The position numbers and the translations under genes are program-made. DNA of 64,000 nt from assembly GCF_014196715.1 (NCBI RefSeq), contig NZ_JACIEF010000004.1, positions 496,001 through 560,000 of the forward strand, given 5' to 3'. This document shows, one piece after another, positions 8,923 to 16,501 of the stretch. A model generated the notes under the pieces. That model worked only from the letters and a program-made list of their open reading frames with translations. It had not been told where the DNA came from and did not search any database. The stretch comes from Pedobacter zeae. GTDB taxonomy: Bacteria > Bacteroidota > Bacteroidia > Sphingobacteriales > Sphingobacteriaceae. How positions within the stretch are numbered: the first letter of the stretch is position 1; each line of letters opens with the position of its first letter.

Positions 8923-9531
8923 ATGGAAAAAGGAGAACGCAAAGACGTTTACAAGGTATACAATAAGATAGGCCATTGGTTTGCCAAAAACCGTTATGCT
9001 GATGCAGTGGAACAGGCCTATCTTCAGGATATCCTTCAATACCTTCCAACACATGCAAAGGTTTTAGACCTCGGCTGCGGTAACGGAAAACCCATATTGG
9101 AATACTTTATTAACCATAATATAGATGTTTTAGGAGTTGATGCTAGCGAACAAATGATCGAGCTGGCAAAAATCAATTTCCCATCTACCAGGTTTCTGTT
9201 AAAGGATATGCGTGAATTGGCACTGGATGAAAAATTTGAGGTAATTATTGCCTGGCATAGTTTTTTTCATCTTCCGGCTGATGATCAACCTGATATGTTT
9301 GCTGTTTTTAAACGTCACATGAAGCCCAATGGCATTTTGTTGTTTACTTCCGGAACGGAGCGGGGAGAAGTATGGGGCATGAATGGGGGCGAAAACCTTT
9401 TCCATGCTTCTCTGGCTACAGCTGAATATCAGGCTTTGCTTCAGGCCAACCAGTTTGAAGTGCTCAGACACAAAATAAACGATCCCGAATGTGGTGGCGC
9501 AAATGTTTGGATGGCTCAGTACAAACCCTGA
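8923..9531 (+). CDS. Class I SAM-dependent methyltransferase
   Basis: A 202-residue Rossmann-fold methyltransferase. Motif I LDLGCGNGKP lies around residues 47-56, the acidic end of strand 2 is GVDASEQMIELAK, and motif IV is VIIAWHSFFHL. The C-terminal part (FTSGTERGEVWGMNGGENLFHASL) resembles ubiE/Methyltransf_25-type small-molecule enzymes. Neither the substrate nor the operon context identifies its role. It starts at an ATG without a clear ribosome binding site. Confidence 0.85.
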   Translation: MEKGERKDVYKVYNKIGHWFAKNRYADAVEQAYLQDILQYLPTHAKVLDLGCGNGKPILEYFINHNIDVLGVDASEQMIELAKINFPSTRFLLKDMRELALDEKFEVIIAWHSFFHLPADDQPDMFAVFKRHMKPNGILLFTSGTERGEVWGMNGGENLFHASLATAEYQALLQANQFEVLRHKINDPECGGANVWMAQYKP

Positions 9532-9542
9532 TCATTTTACCT

Positions 9543-9550
9543 TAACTTTG
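9543..9550 (+). promoter_or_regulatory. -7 box TAACTTTG, 4 nt before the start codon
   Basis: TAACTTTG ends 4 nt before the ATG at 9555, so the VF530 transcript would be leaderless. The box lies right after the methyltransferase stop, which suggests independent expression. Confidence 0.55.
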
Positions 9551-9554
9551 TTCC

Positions 9555-9776
9555 ATGGCCGAACAGCAAAAAAACAATCCCCTACATGGTATCACCCTCG
9601 AAAAAATTGTAACTGATCTTCAAGCACATTATGGCTGGGAAAAACTGGGATCGTTGATCAGGATCGATTGTTTCAACAATAACCCAACCATCAAATCGAG
9701 CTTAAAGTTCTTAAGAATAATGCCCTGGGCCAGAAAAAAGGTAGAAGATTTATACATCGATACGTTTAGTAAATGA
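9555..9776 (+). CDS. VF530 family protein (DUF2132)
   Basis: A 73-residue protein with the VF530 signature: NPLHGITLEKIVTDL, YGWEKLG, IRIDCFNNNPTIKSSLKFLR and PWARKKVEDLY. The family has a small alpha-helical DNA-binding-like fold and an unknown role. The length is full for the family. A TAnnTTTG box sits immediately in front of the start. Confidence 0.9.
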   Translation: MAEQQKNNPLHGITLEKIVTDLQAHYGWEKLGSLIRIDCFNNNPTIKSSLKFLRIMPWARKKVEDLYIDTFSK

Positions 9777-9785
9777 ATTGAAATA

Positions 9786-9867
9786 GAATGATTGGATTTT
9801 GAATGGGAGAAATGTTTTTAGCGTCAAATCAATCATTTTTCATTCAATCATTCCATAATTCCCATCA
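9786..9867. repeat. Dispersed palindromic repeat family E (copy 1)
   Basis: Imperfect inverted repeat: GAATGATTG on the left and CAATCATTC on the right. The spacer is AT-rich. A cleaner copy is at 22102-22144. Confidence 0.6.
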
Positions 9868-9951
9868 CCATAGTTCATACAATCTTCATATTGATTTTTG
9901 AAATTTATCAAACAAAATAACCAGGTTTATTCATCATTAAATCAATGTAAA

Positions 9952-10122
9952 ATGAAAGCAATTAGAGTTTTGAGCATCGCTTTATTAGCCATGTTTACCT
10001 TCGCAACAGTTAATGCGCAAACTGCAGTACCTGTAAAACCTACTACAGAAAAATCACAGACTCAAAAAAGTCATAAAAAACATCATCATAAAAAACACAC
10101 ACACAAAGTAACCAAAGCTTAA
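9952..10122 (+). CDS. Small secreted His/Lys-rich protein
   Basis: A 56-residue protein. Residues 1-22 form a clear signal peptide (KAIRVLSIALLAMFTFATVNAQ). The mature part has only about 34 residues and ends in a basic, histidine-rich tail (SHKKHHHKKHTHKVTKA). Such a tail could bind transition metals or polyanions; this is inference. The ATG at 9952 is chosen over a TTG at 9898 because it places the signal peptide at the N-terminus. A perfect terminator follows 4 bp after the stop, so this is a compact single-gene unit. No family is recognised. Confidence 0.72.
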   Translation: MKAIRVLSIALLAMFTFATVNAQTAVPVKPTTEKSQTQKSHKKHHHKKHTHKVTKA

Positions 10123-10126
10123 TAGT

Positions 10127-10157
10127 AAAAAAGTCTTTCAATTTGAAAGACTTTTTT
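10127..10157 (+). terminator. Strong Rho-independent terminator
   Basis: A perfect 14-bp stem (10127-10140 with 10144-10157) around the 3-nt loop ATT; one arm is A-rich and the other ends in TTTTTT. It can act on both strands. Confidence 0.93.
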
Positions 10158-10379
10158 GTTTTAACCAGCTAAAAAATAATTTTCCCTGTCACATTTTAGA
10201 ACCTATTTATGGATGTGGTTGTGCGTATTATCTACGGAGGCCTTCGCATAAATAGCTACGCTCATACATTTAGGCAAGGATGGGCGCGTTATGGGATTTT
10301 TGTGAGGAGCCGTAAATAACTCCTTAAGCCTCAACTCAAAACTGACAGTGGCCAGCTGAAAACTTTTTGTGCTAACCCC
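10158..10379. other. Non-coding stretch upstream of the rpsL promoter
   Basis: No convincing gene. A 96-codon minus-strand frame covers it but runs through the rpsL promoter and start and has no protein character. No repeat or hairpin was found. Confidence 0.5.
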
Positions 10380-10486
10380 TTGATTTTTAAAAAGAATTGT
10401 TCTACTTTTGCAGTCCGTTTTATGGGCTATCTGTGAAGAGGCCGGGGGAGCGGTAAATTTTTTAATAAAAAACATAAAAAAGCACA
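10380..10486 (+). promoter_or_regulatory. rpsL (str operon) promoter and leader
   Basis: TTG at 10380-10382, a 20-bp spacer and TACTTTTG at 10403-10410 make a textbook Bacteroidota promoter. The leader of about 70 nt contains a small stem (AGTCC with GGGCT, about 10412-10428) and a G-rich tract GGCCGGGGGAGCGG before the AT-rich region ahead of the ATG. The leader is a candidate for feedback control. Confidence 0.75.
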
Positions 10487-10900
10487 ATGCCAACCATTCA
10501 ACAATTAGTTAGAAAAGGTAGAGTAGCACTGGAGTTCAAGAGTAAGTCTCCAGCGTTGGACAGCTGTCCACAGCGAAGAGGTGTATGTACACGTGTGTAC
10601 ACCACTACCCCTAAAAAACCAAACTCAGCAATGCGTAAAGTAGCCCGTGTTCGTTTAACGAACGGTAAAGAGGTGAATGCTTACATTCCTGGAGAAGGTC
10701 ACAACTTACAGGAGCACTCCATCGTATTGATCCGTGGTGGTCGTGTTAAAGATTTACCAGGTGTACGTTACCACATCATCCGTGGTGCATTAGATACATC
10801 AGGTGTAGCTGGTCGTAACCAACGTCGTTCTAAATATGGTACTAAACGTCCTAAACCAGGGCAAGTAGCTGCGGCGCCAACAAAAGGTAAAAAGAAATAA
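10487..10900 (+). CDS. rpsL: 30S ribosomal protein uS12
   Basis: A 137-residue decoding-centre protein of the 30S subunit. The conserved loop TTTPKKPNSAMRK places the streptomycin-related lysines at 43-44, and GGRVKDLPGVRYH is intact. The sequence is therefore of the streptomycin-sensitive type. CPQRRGVC precedes the loop. The tail GQVAAAPTKGKKK is a slightly long basic C-terminus. It is the first gene of the str operon, with rpsG 17 bp downstream. Confidence 0.99.
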   Translation: MPTIQQLVRKGRVALEFKSKSPALDSCPQRRGVCTRVYTTTPKKPNSAMRKVARVRLTNGKEVNAYIPGEGHNLQEHSIVLIRGGRVKDLPGVRYHIIRGALDTSGVAGRNQRRSKYGTKRPKPGQVAAAPTKGKKK

Positions 10901-10917
10901 TCGGGAGGAAATAAGAA

Positions 10918-11385
10918 ATGAGAAAGTCAAAACCAAAAAAGAGAATTATTCTTCCTGATCCAAAATTCAATGATGTTCAGGTAACTCGTTTTGTAAACAA
11001 CATGATGTACGATGGAAAAAAATCTATCGCTTACGCTATTTTTTACGATGCTGTTGAAATTGCTGAGAAAAAAGCAGGTGAAAACGGTTTAGAGGTATTT
11101 AAACGTGCATTAACTAACATTATGCCGGCTGTAGAGGTTAAATCTCGTCGTGTTGGTGGTGCTAACTTCCAGGTTCCAACTGAGGTTAGACCAGAGCGTA
11201 AAACAGCTTTAGGTATGAAATGGTTAATTTTATATGCCCGTCGTCGTGGTGAAAAAACCATGAAAGAGAAATTAGCTGGTGAAATCGTAGCTGCAGCTAA
11301 AGGTGAAGGTGCTGCTGTTAAGAAGAAAGAAGATACGCACAAAATGGCTGAGGCTAACAAAGCGTTCTCTCACTTCAGATTCTAA
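10918..11385 (+). CDS. rpsG: 30S ribosomal protein uS7
   Basis: A 155-residue primary assembly protein of the 30S head. The core signature VGGANFQVPTEVRPERK and the C-terminal helix ending HKMAEANKAFSHFRF are complete. The sequence GGGAGGA ahead of the ATG is one of the few Shine-Dalgarno-like stretches in the window. A 129-bp gap with a repeat separates it from fusA. Confidence 0.99.
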   Translation: MRKSKPKKRIILPDPKFNDVQVTRFVNNMMYDGKKSIAYAIFYDAVEIAEKKAGENGLEVFKRALTNIMPAVEVKSRRVGGANFQVPTEVRPERKTALGMKWLILYARRRGEKTMKEKLAGEIVAAAKGEGAAVKKKEDTHKMAEANKAFSHFRF

Positions 11386-11395
11386 TTTAGGATTA

Positions 11396-11505
11396 ACAGA
11401 ATAGTAAGATTACACAGATTTAATTAGAAGATTATACTGATTAGATAATTTGCACCGATTTGTTTTCACATAATCGGTGCAATCATTTAAAATCAGATAA
11501 ATCAA
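11396..11505. repeat. Dispersed repeat (family G) with 11-bp hairpin between rpsG and fusA
   Basis: Contains GATTACACAGATT, shared with 50893-50910, and a perfect stem TTGCACCGATT (11450-11460) / AATCGGTGCAA (11472-11482) with an 11-nt loop. There is no T-run, so it is unlikely to be a terminator. It may be an mRNA processing or stability element or a mobile palindrome. Confidence 0.65.
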
Positions 11506-11514
11506 AAACATAAC

Positions 11515-13629
11515 ATGGCAAGAGATTTAAAATTTACAAGAAATATTGGAATTGCAGCTCACATTGATGCTGGTAAAACTACCACTACTGAGCGTATCCT
11601 TTATTATGCTGGTGTAAGTCATAAAATTGGCGAGGTGCACGAAGGTGCTGCAACAATGGACTGGATGGCACAAGAGCAAGAGCGTGGTATTACCATTACC
11701 TCTGCTGCTACAACAGTAAACTGGAACTACCGTGGTAGCAAATACCACATTAACATTATCGATACACCTGGACACGTGGATTTTACCGTAGAGGTAAACC
11801 GTTCATTACGTGTATTAGATGGTTTAGTGTTCTTGTTTTCTGCAGTTGATGGTGTTGAGCCTCAGTCAGAAACCAACTGGCGTTTAGCCAACAACTATAA
11901 TGTTGCCCGTATTGGTTTCGTTAATAAAATGGACCGTTCCGGTGCCGACTTCTTAAAAGTTGTTAAACAGGTTAAAGATATGTTAGGTAGCAATGCAGTT
12001 CCATTGCAGTTACCTATCGGTTCTGAAGATAACTTTAAAGGTGTGGTTGATTTGATCAACAACCGTGGTATCGTTTGGAATGAGCACGATAAAGGTATGA
12101 CCTTTACTGAAGTGCCGATTCCTGATGATATGTTAGATGAGGTTGCAGAGTGGAGAGAGAAATTATTAGAATCAGTTGCTGATTATGATGAGACTTTGAT
12201 GGAGAAATTCTTCGAAGATCCAAACTCAATCACTGAGCGCGAAATTTTAGACGCTTTACGTGCAGCGGTATTAGATGCTAAAATCGTTCCTATGGTTTGT
12301 GGTTCATCTTTCAAAAACAAAGGTGTTCAAACCATGTTGGATTATGTAATGGAATTATTGCCTTCACCTCTTGATTCAGAAGGTGTTGTAGGTACTAATC
12401 CTGATACTAACGAAGAAGTTTTATTAAAGCCATCTGAAAAAGAACCGTTTGCCGCATTAGCATTCAAAATTGCTACCGATCCATTCGTAGGTCGTTTATG
12501 TTTCATCCGTGTTTATTCAGGTAACTTAGAAGCTGGTTCTTACGTATACAATACCCGTTCTGAAAGTAAAGAGCGTATTTCACGTATCTTCCAGATGCAC
12601 GCTAACAAGCAAAATCCAATCCCTAACGTAAGTGCAGGTGATATTGCTGCGGTAGTAGGTTTCAAGGATATTAAAACCGGTGATACCCTTTGTGAAGAGA
12701 AAAACCCTGTTGTTCTTGAATCGATGGTATTCCCTGATCCGGTTATCGGTTTAGCTATTGAGCCTAAAACTCAGGCTGACGTTGATAAATTAGGTTTGGC
12801 TTTAGGTAAATTAGCCGAAGAAGATCCTACTTTTAAAGTAGAAACCGATCAGGAAACTGGTCAAACGGTTATCTCTGGTATGGGTGAGCTTCACTTAGAT
12901 ATCTTAATTGACCGTTTAAAACGCGAATTTAAAGTAGAAGTTAACCAGGGTGCACCACAGGTAGCTTACAAAGAAGCTATCTTCGGTACTGCAGAACACC
13001 GCGAAGTTTACAAAAAACAATCAGGTGGTCGTGGTAAATTTGCCGATATCAAAGTGGTAATCTCTCCAATTGATGCTGATTTTGAAAAAGGCGGTTTGCA
13101 ATTCGTAAACGAAATTGTGGGTGGTGCTATTCCTCGTGAGTTCATCCCTTCAGTTGAGAAAGGTTTTGCATCTGCAATGGCAAATGGTGTATTGGCTGGT
13201 TATCCGCTTCCTGATATGAAAGTACGTTTGATTGATGGTTCATTCCACGCAGTCGATTCAGATGCTTTATCATTCGAGCTTGCTGCCCGTATGGCATACC
13301 GCGAGGCTTTACCTAAATGTAAACCTGCTTTGATGGAGCCAATCATGAAAATCGAAATCTTAACCCCTGAAGAAAACATGGGTGATGTTATCGGTGATAT
13401 GAACCGTCGTCGTGGTCAGTTACAAGGTATGGATACCCGTAACGGTGCACAGGTAATCAAAGCATTGGTACCACTTTCAGAAATGTTCGGTTATGTAACG
13501 CAGTTACGTACCATCACTTCAGGCCGTGCAACTTCTACAATGGAATTCGACCACTACGAGCCAGCGCCTAAAAACGTTCAGGACGAAGTTGTTGCCAAGT
13601 CTAAAGGAAGAATTAAATCTGAAGACTAA
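11515..13629 (+). CDS. fusA: Translation elongation factor G
   Basis: A 704-residue translocase GTPase. Nucleotide motifs are AHIDAGKTT (15-23), DTPGHVDF and NKMDR; domains II-V follow, with the domain IV/V signature GYPLPDMKVRLIDGSFHAVDSD. GITITSAATT of switch I is present. The length is standard. It is the third gene of the str operon; tuf does not follow as in many bacteria, and rpsJ comes next. Confidence 0.99.
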   Translation: MARDLKFTRNIGIAAHIDAGKTTTTERILYYAGVSHKIGEVHEGAATMDWMAQEQERGITITSAATTVNWNYRGSKYHINIIDTPGHVDFTVEVNRSLRVLDGLVFLFSAVDGVEPQSETNWRLANNYNVARIGFVNKMDRSGADFLKVVKQVKDMLGSNAVPLQLPIGSEDNFKGVVDLINNRGIVWNEHDKGMTFTEVPIPDDMLDEVAEWREKLLESVADYDETLMEKFFEDPNSITEREILDALRAAVLDAKIVPMVCGSSFKNKGVQTMLDYVMELLPSPLDSEGVVGTNPDTNEEVLLKPSEKEPFAALAFKIATDPFVGRLCFIRVYSGNLEAGSYVYNTRSESKERISRIFQMHANKQNPIPNVSAGDIAAVVGFKDIKTGDTLCEEKNPVVLESMVFPDPVIGLAIEPKTQADVDKLGLALGKLAEEDPTFKVETDQETGQTVISGMGELHLDILIDRLKREFKVEVNQGAPQVAYKEAIFGTAEHREVYKKQSGGRGKFADIKVVISPIDADFEKGGLQFVNEIVGGAIPREFIPSVEKGFASAMANGVLAGYPLPDMKVRLIDGSFHAVDSDALSFELAARMAYREALPKCKPALMEPIMKIEILTPEENMGDVIGDMNRRRGQLQGMDTRNGAQVIKALVPLSEMFGYVTQLRTITSGRATSTMEFDHYEPAPKNVQDEVVAKSKGRIKSED

Positions 13630-13635
13630 TTAGTA

Positions 13636-13690
13636 TCAAGATAAAAGTAGTAAGTATCAAGACGAACTATCAATCTTGATACTTGCTACT
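13636..13690. repeat. Palindromic repeat family F (copy 1) between fusA and rpsJ
   Basis: A 17-bp arm (13646-13662, containing AAGTATCAAGA) pairs with 13674-13690 (containing TCTTGATACTT) with a single mismatch; the loop is 11 nt. A related palindrome is at 34359-34400, between rpsN and rpsH. Confidence 0.8.
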
Positions 13691-13719
13691 AAAATACTTG
13701 CTTCTAAAAAGATAAATCC

Positions 13720-13752
13720 GGTTTCTGTTGTGAATAGCTCTAACAGGAAACC
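13720..13752 (+). promoter_or_regulatory. Structured leader of rpsJ
   Basis: GGTTTCTGTT (13720-13729) pairs with AACAGGAAACC (13742-13752) with one bulged G. It lies 15 bp before the rpsJ start. It could be a protein-binding leader for autoregulation; this is a structural guess only. Confidence 0.45.
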
Positions 13753-13767
13753 ATAATTAAAAATAAG

Positions 13768-14073
13768 ATGAGCCAAAGAATCAGAATTAAATTAAAATCT
13801 TACGATTACAACTTAGTAGATAAATCTGCTGAGAAAATCGTAAAAACTGTTAAACCTACGGGTGCAGTGGTAAGTGGTCCGATTCCACTTCCTACAGAGA
13901 AAAAAATCTTTACTGTATTACGTTCTCCTCACGTAAACAAAAAAGCAAGAGAGCAATTCCAATTATGCGCTTACAAACGCTTATTAGATATTTATAGCTC
14001 TAACTCTAAAACAGTTGATGCTTTAATGAAACTTGAATTACCTAGTGGGGTTGAAGTTGAAATCAAAGTTTAA
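13768..14073 (+). CDS. rpsJ: 30S ribosomal protein uS10
   Basis: A 101-residue 30S head protein, which is also the NusE antitermination factor. Features are RIRIKLKSYDYNLVDKSAEKIV, the conserved GPIPLPT loop, and SPHVNKKAREQF. It closes the str operon and is followed by a strong terminator. In many Bacteroidota it is directly joined to rplC; here rplC begins 13.8 kb further on. Confidence 0.99.
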   Translation: MSQRIRIKLKSYDYNLVDKSAEKIVKTVKPTGAVVSGPIPLPTEKKIFTVLRSPHVNKKAREQFQLCAYKRLLDIYSSNSKTVDALMKLELPSGVEVEIKV

Positions 14074-14091
14074 TTGATTTTAAAAAAGAAC

Positions 14092-14123
14092 AAAAAGCCG
14101 TAATGCAAATTACGGCTTTTTTT
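14092..14123 (+). terminator. Terminator after rpsJ
   Basis: GCCGTAAT (14097-14104) pairs with ATTACGGC (14109-14116) around GCAA, extended by A5/T5 on both sides to a 13-bp stem with a T7 tail. It ends the str operon. Confidence 0.95.
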
Positions 14124-14171
14124 ATGCACTGACTTTTCCAAACAAAAGCAGATAAGTTCGGTTTAACTCAT

Positions 14172-14417
14172 ATGAACAAAGATGAAAATCAAGACAAAAA
14201 ACTGCCGGTAGAAAGGCATGATTTTGCCAGGCAGGAAAAGAATCAGAAGAATAAACCGTCATCGCACGGCGAACTAGCCAGCCAAAATGGTGGCGATTTT
14301 TCTGAACTGGAAAAAAGCCGGATGCAAAATCCACCCAGTCATAGAGAAGAGAATGGGTCAGACAAGGATGATGTAAACAGCGATATCAGAATCGATCAGA
14401 GTAAGGGTATTAAATAA
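14172..14417 (+). CDS. Small hydrophilic, probably disordered protein
   Basis: An 81-residue protein made almost wholly of polar and charged residues (K, E, D, N, S, Q). It has no cysteine or tryptophan, no signal peptide and no hydrophobic core. It resembles hydrophilin-type stress proteins in composition only. A second such gene follows 72 bp downstream, and two minus-strand genes beyond it include a third. Coding status is supported by a continuous frame with ATG start, position after a terminator and neighbours of the same type. Function unknown. Confidence 0.65.
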   Translation: MNKDENQDKKLPVERHDFARQEKNQKNKPSSHGELASQNGGDFSELEKSRMQNPPSHREENGSDKDDVNSDIRIDQSKGIK

Positions 14418-14489
14418 TATTGAACGGCTAAACTTTTCATCCTATAAATTGTTGTTAAAAGGTAGAAGCGCCTGAAAAATAATATCGTT

Positions 14490-14771
14490 ATGGAAACAAA
14501 AGATGAGAATAAAAAGAAAGAATTAGATCCGCAATTCGATATTGATCGTGATGAAGACATTGATTGGGATAACGGAGAAGCTACCTATGGGCACAAACGT
14601 ACTGAGTTTAAACGTAAAGACCAGCCTGATGAAGCACATTTAGCCAATACAGAAGGCCATTCGGAGCATGATGTGAATAAAACACTGAAAAACACTAACT
14701 TAAGTAAAGATGAAGATATTGCCAATAGGAATAAAGAGGCCGACAAAGGTATTAGTGGGAAAGACCAATAA
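14490..14771 (+). CDS. Small acidic hydrophilic protein
   Basis: A 93-residue protein rich in D, E, K and N (begins METKDENKKKELDPQFDI; middle DEDIDWDNGEATYGHKR). It has one tryptophan, no signal peptide and no membrane segment. It is similar in character to its upstream neighbour and to the 120-residue protein encoded on the other strand. Possibly a desiccation or osmotic stress hydrophilin, but no family is recognised. Confidence 0.65.
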   Translation: METKDENKKKELDPQFDIDRDEDIDWDNGEATYGHKRTEFKRKDQPDEAHLANTEGHSEHDVNKTLKNTNLSKDEDIANRNKEADKGISGKDQ

Positions 14772-15044
14772 CTTGTTAATTTAGAAGGGAATATCCATAT
14801 AGAATAATCCCCTAATAAATAAATGCATTTTCCGGTAGATGGAAGTTAATTAGGATTCCACAACTGAAATGCGTTAATTCAGGAACAATGCCCTTAAATC
14901 GTTTAGTCTCTGATTTTAGTTAATCTTTGTCGCGAATCCTACAGCGGTACAAATGTCACCCATTTATTATACTTTTCAAAAGTCGCGTAGATATATTTAT
15001 TGATATATGTCAATCTAAAAAGTCTTTCAGGTTGTTGCAAATTA

Positions 15045-15248
15045 TCAGTATAAATCGCTTGTCTGTGAATAATCCAGTTTAACTCTTTTCCAATACTGTT
15101 TAACTTCACCAATATATCCGGGTATTTGTTTGGTTAAATCAACAGCAAATGATTTTCTACCAGCGGTTCTTTTTCGTAATATACTGAACCCATAAACCGT
15201 TAAAGCACTTAAAAGCGCATATTTTAATACTCTCATACTCCTGCTCAT
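15045..15248 (-). CDS. Small membrane-anchored protein
   Basis: A 67-residue protein with one N-terminal hydrophobic segment (LKYALLSALTVYGFSI), followed by a basic juxtamembrane stretch (LRKRTAGRK) and a soluble tail. Its ATG overlaps the TAA of the upstream gene by one base (TAATG), indicating translational coupling. A second ATG lies four codons in. It resembles short YtxH/DUF-type stress membrane proteins only in layout. Confidence 0.65.
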   Translation of the reverse strand: MSRSMRVLKYALLSALTVYGFSILRKRTAGRKSFAVDLTKQIPGYIGEVKQYWKRVKLDYSQTSDLY

Positions 15249-15610
15249 TATATTCCCGTATTTAGTGCGTGGTCTTCATCCGTTTCGTTAAGGCCCGTTT
15301 TGGTTTTAAAATCCTCTGAAGAACTTCCGGTACGACTCTCCGCACTTTTTATGCTCGGGTGCTTGTCAGGGCTGTTATAGGCATCGTCGCTGAGTGAATC
15401 TTTACCTTGAGTACCCGAATTATCGAACCCATCCCTTGCTAAAGGATTGCCTTTAATCATTTCACTTGGCTCCTTACCATAGGCAGTAACCTCATTTACA
15501 TCGTTACCGGCTTCGTATGCTTTTTGCACATCAGATTTTTCTTCTTTTCTATCGTCTGGTCCAACATAACCTTCGGTGTGCTCTGCTTTGTTATAGATGC
15601 TCGTTTTCAT
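15248..15610 (-). CDS. Hydrophilic, probably disordered protein
   Basis: A 120-residue protein with high S, D, E, K, G and N content and no hydrophobic core (for example EEKSDVQKAYEAGNDVNEV, GTQGKDSLSDDAYNSPDK). It is the upstream member of a coupled pair with the membrane protein that follows. With the two plus-strand genes at 14172 and 14490 it forms a cluster of disordered small proteins around a 273-bp non-coding centre. Function unknown; a stress role is inferred from composition. Confidence 0.68.
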   Translation of the reverse strand: MKTSIYNKAEHTEGYVGPDDRKEEKSDVQKAYEAGNDVNEVTAYGKEPSEMIKGNPLARDGFDNSGTQGKDSLSDDAYNSPDKHPSIKSAESRTGSSSEDFKTKTGLNETDEDHALNTGI

Positions 15611-15681
15611 AAGACTGCTTTTGTTATTATTAAACAGATTGAGCGGTAAATAGTTTGAAGGATAACAAATGCATACGAAAC

Positions 15682-15710
15682 AAAAAAGGCAGATATTTCT
15701 ATCTGCCTTT
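15682..15710 (-). terminator. Terminator downstream of the CsgG-like gene
   Basis: AAAGGCAGATA (15685-15695) and TATCTGCCTTT (15700-15710) form an 11-bp stem with loop TTTC. On the minus strand it ends in a run of six T. It lies 3 bp from the stop of the minus-strand gene. Confidence 0.92.
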
Positions 15711-15713
15711 GAT

Positions 15714-16361
15714 TTAACTTTTGTAAGGAAAGTTCCGCGATATTTTCCTCATCATCCGCTCAACCATATCGTCGGTTGAACTCAGGATATTGTCGTCCAT
15801 CGTTTTAAAGAAACGCCATAGTAATTCTCCATCTGCTCCATTGTTAATGGTTAAAAACATGGTTCCGGTTCCTGATTTTCCACCGAAACCACCGAACAAA
15901 ACAGCTGAAGCTATCGCACCTGCTTCTGATTTGGTTTGCTCGGTTTCGAAACGGCCACCAATTACGGCATCAACGCCCAGAATTTTTGCCAATTCATCTT
16001 TAGTTGTTTCATCCAGTTTGCCCAACACACCTGCTTTCTTTAATAAGATGTTAGTTTTATCAACATCCTGAAAAGTTACTGTGTAATCAGAGGCTTTCCT
16101 TAACAAAAAGGTATACATGCTCGCCTGAATAGACCTGGCCATTGATTCTTCCTGACTTTTGTTAGCTTCTGCGCTGAAATTTTTGGGTTGTTTCCTGTAA
16201 GAGATTTTTACTTCGAACGGTAAAATGGCAACAGTTTTTTGGTTTTTGATTGCTTCCTTTAGTTTCGGACTTTCAAAAATTTGCTTCGAGCCCTCAAATT
16301 GTGCTTTTGTTAAAATAGTAAAGCAGCACAAGAGAGCGAGCGTTAAAAAGATCTTCTTCAT
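15714..16361 (-). CDS. Secreted CsgG/GNA1162-like protein
   Basis: A 215-residue protein with a signal peptide (KKIFLTLALLCCFTILTKAQ). A fold beginning TVAILPFEVKISYRKQPKN is typical of the CsgG / LPP-GNA1162 / TolB-N group: strand, then a helix MARSIQASMYTFLLRK, then LAKILGVDAVIGGRFE. A glycine-rich loop (AVLFGGFGGKSGTG) precedes TMFLTINNGADGELLWRF. It is likely envelope-associated. No lipobox is seen, so it is probably periplasmic. The role is uncertain. Confidence 0.7.
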   Translation of the reverse strand: MKKIFLTLALLCCFTILTKAQFEGSKQIFESPKLKEAIKNQKTVAILPFEVKISYRKQPKNFSAEANKSQEESMARSIQASMYTFLLRKASDYTVTFQDVDKTNILLKKAGVLGKLDETTKDELAKILGVDAVIGGRFETEQTKSEAGAIASAVLFGGFGGKSGTGTMFLTINNGADGELLWRFFKTMDDNILSSTDDMVERMMRKISRNFPYKS

Positions 16362-16501
16362 TGTTTTGTTTGTTTGGTTATTGGTGGCTAATATAAATAA
16401 TCTTCAAATAAATGTGATATAAATTTACCTTGAATTTTATGCTTTACCATTTTCCTGTTTTGTTTAACTTGCGCCAAATTTTAAAGGCTTAACGGTATTA
16501 A

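Noticed and set aside
10203..10493. Minus-strand 96-codon frame before rpsL
   Set aside because: It runs through the rpsL promoter, leader and start codon and shows no family features.
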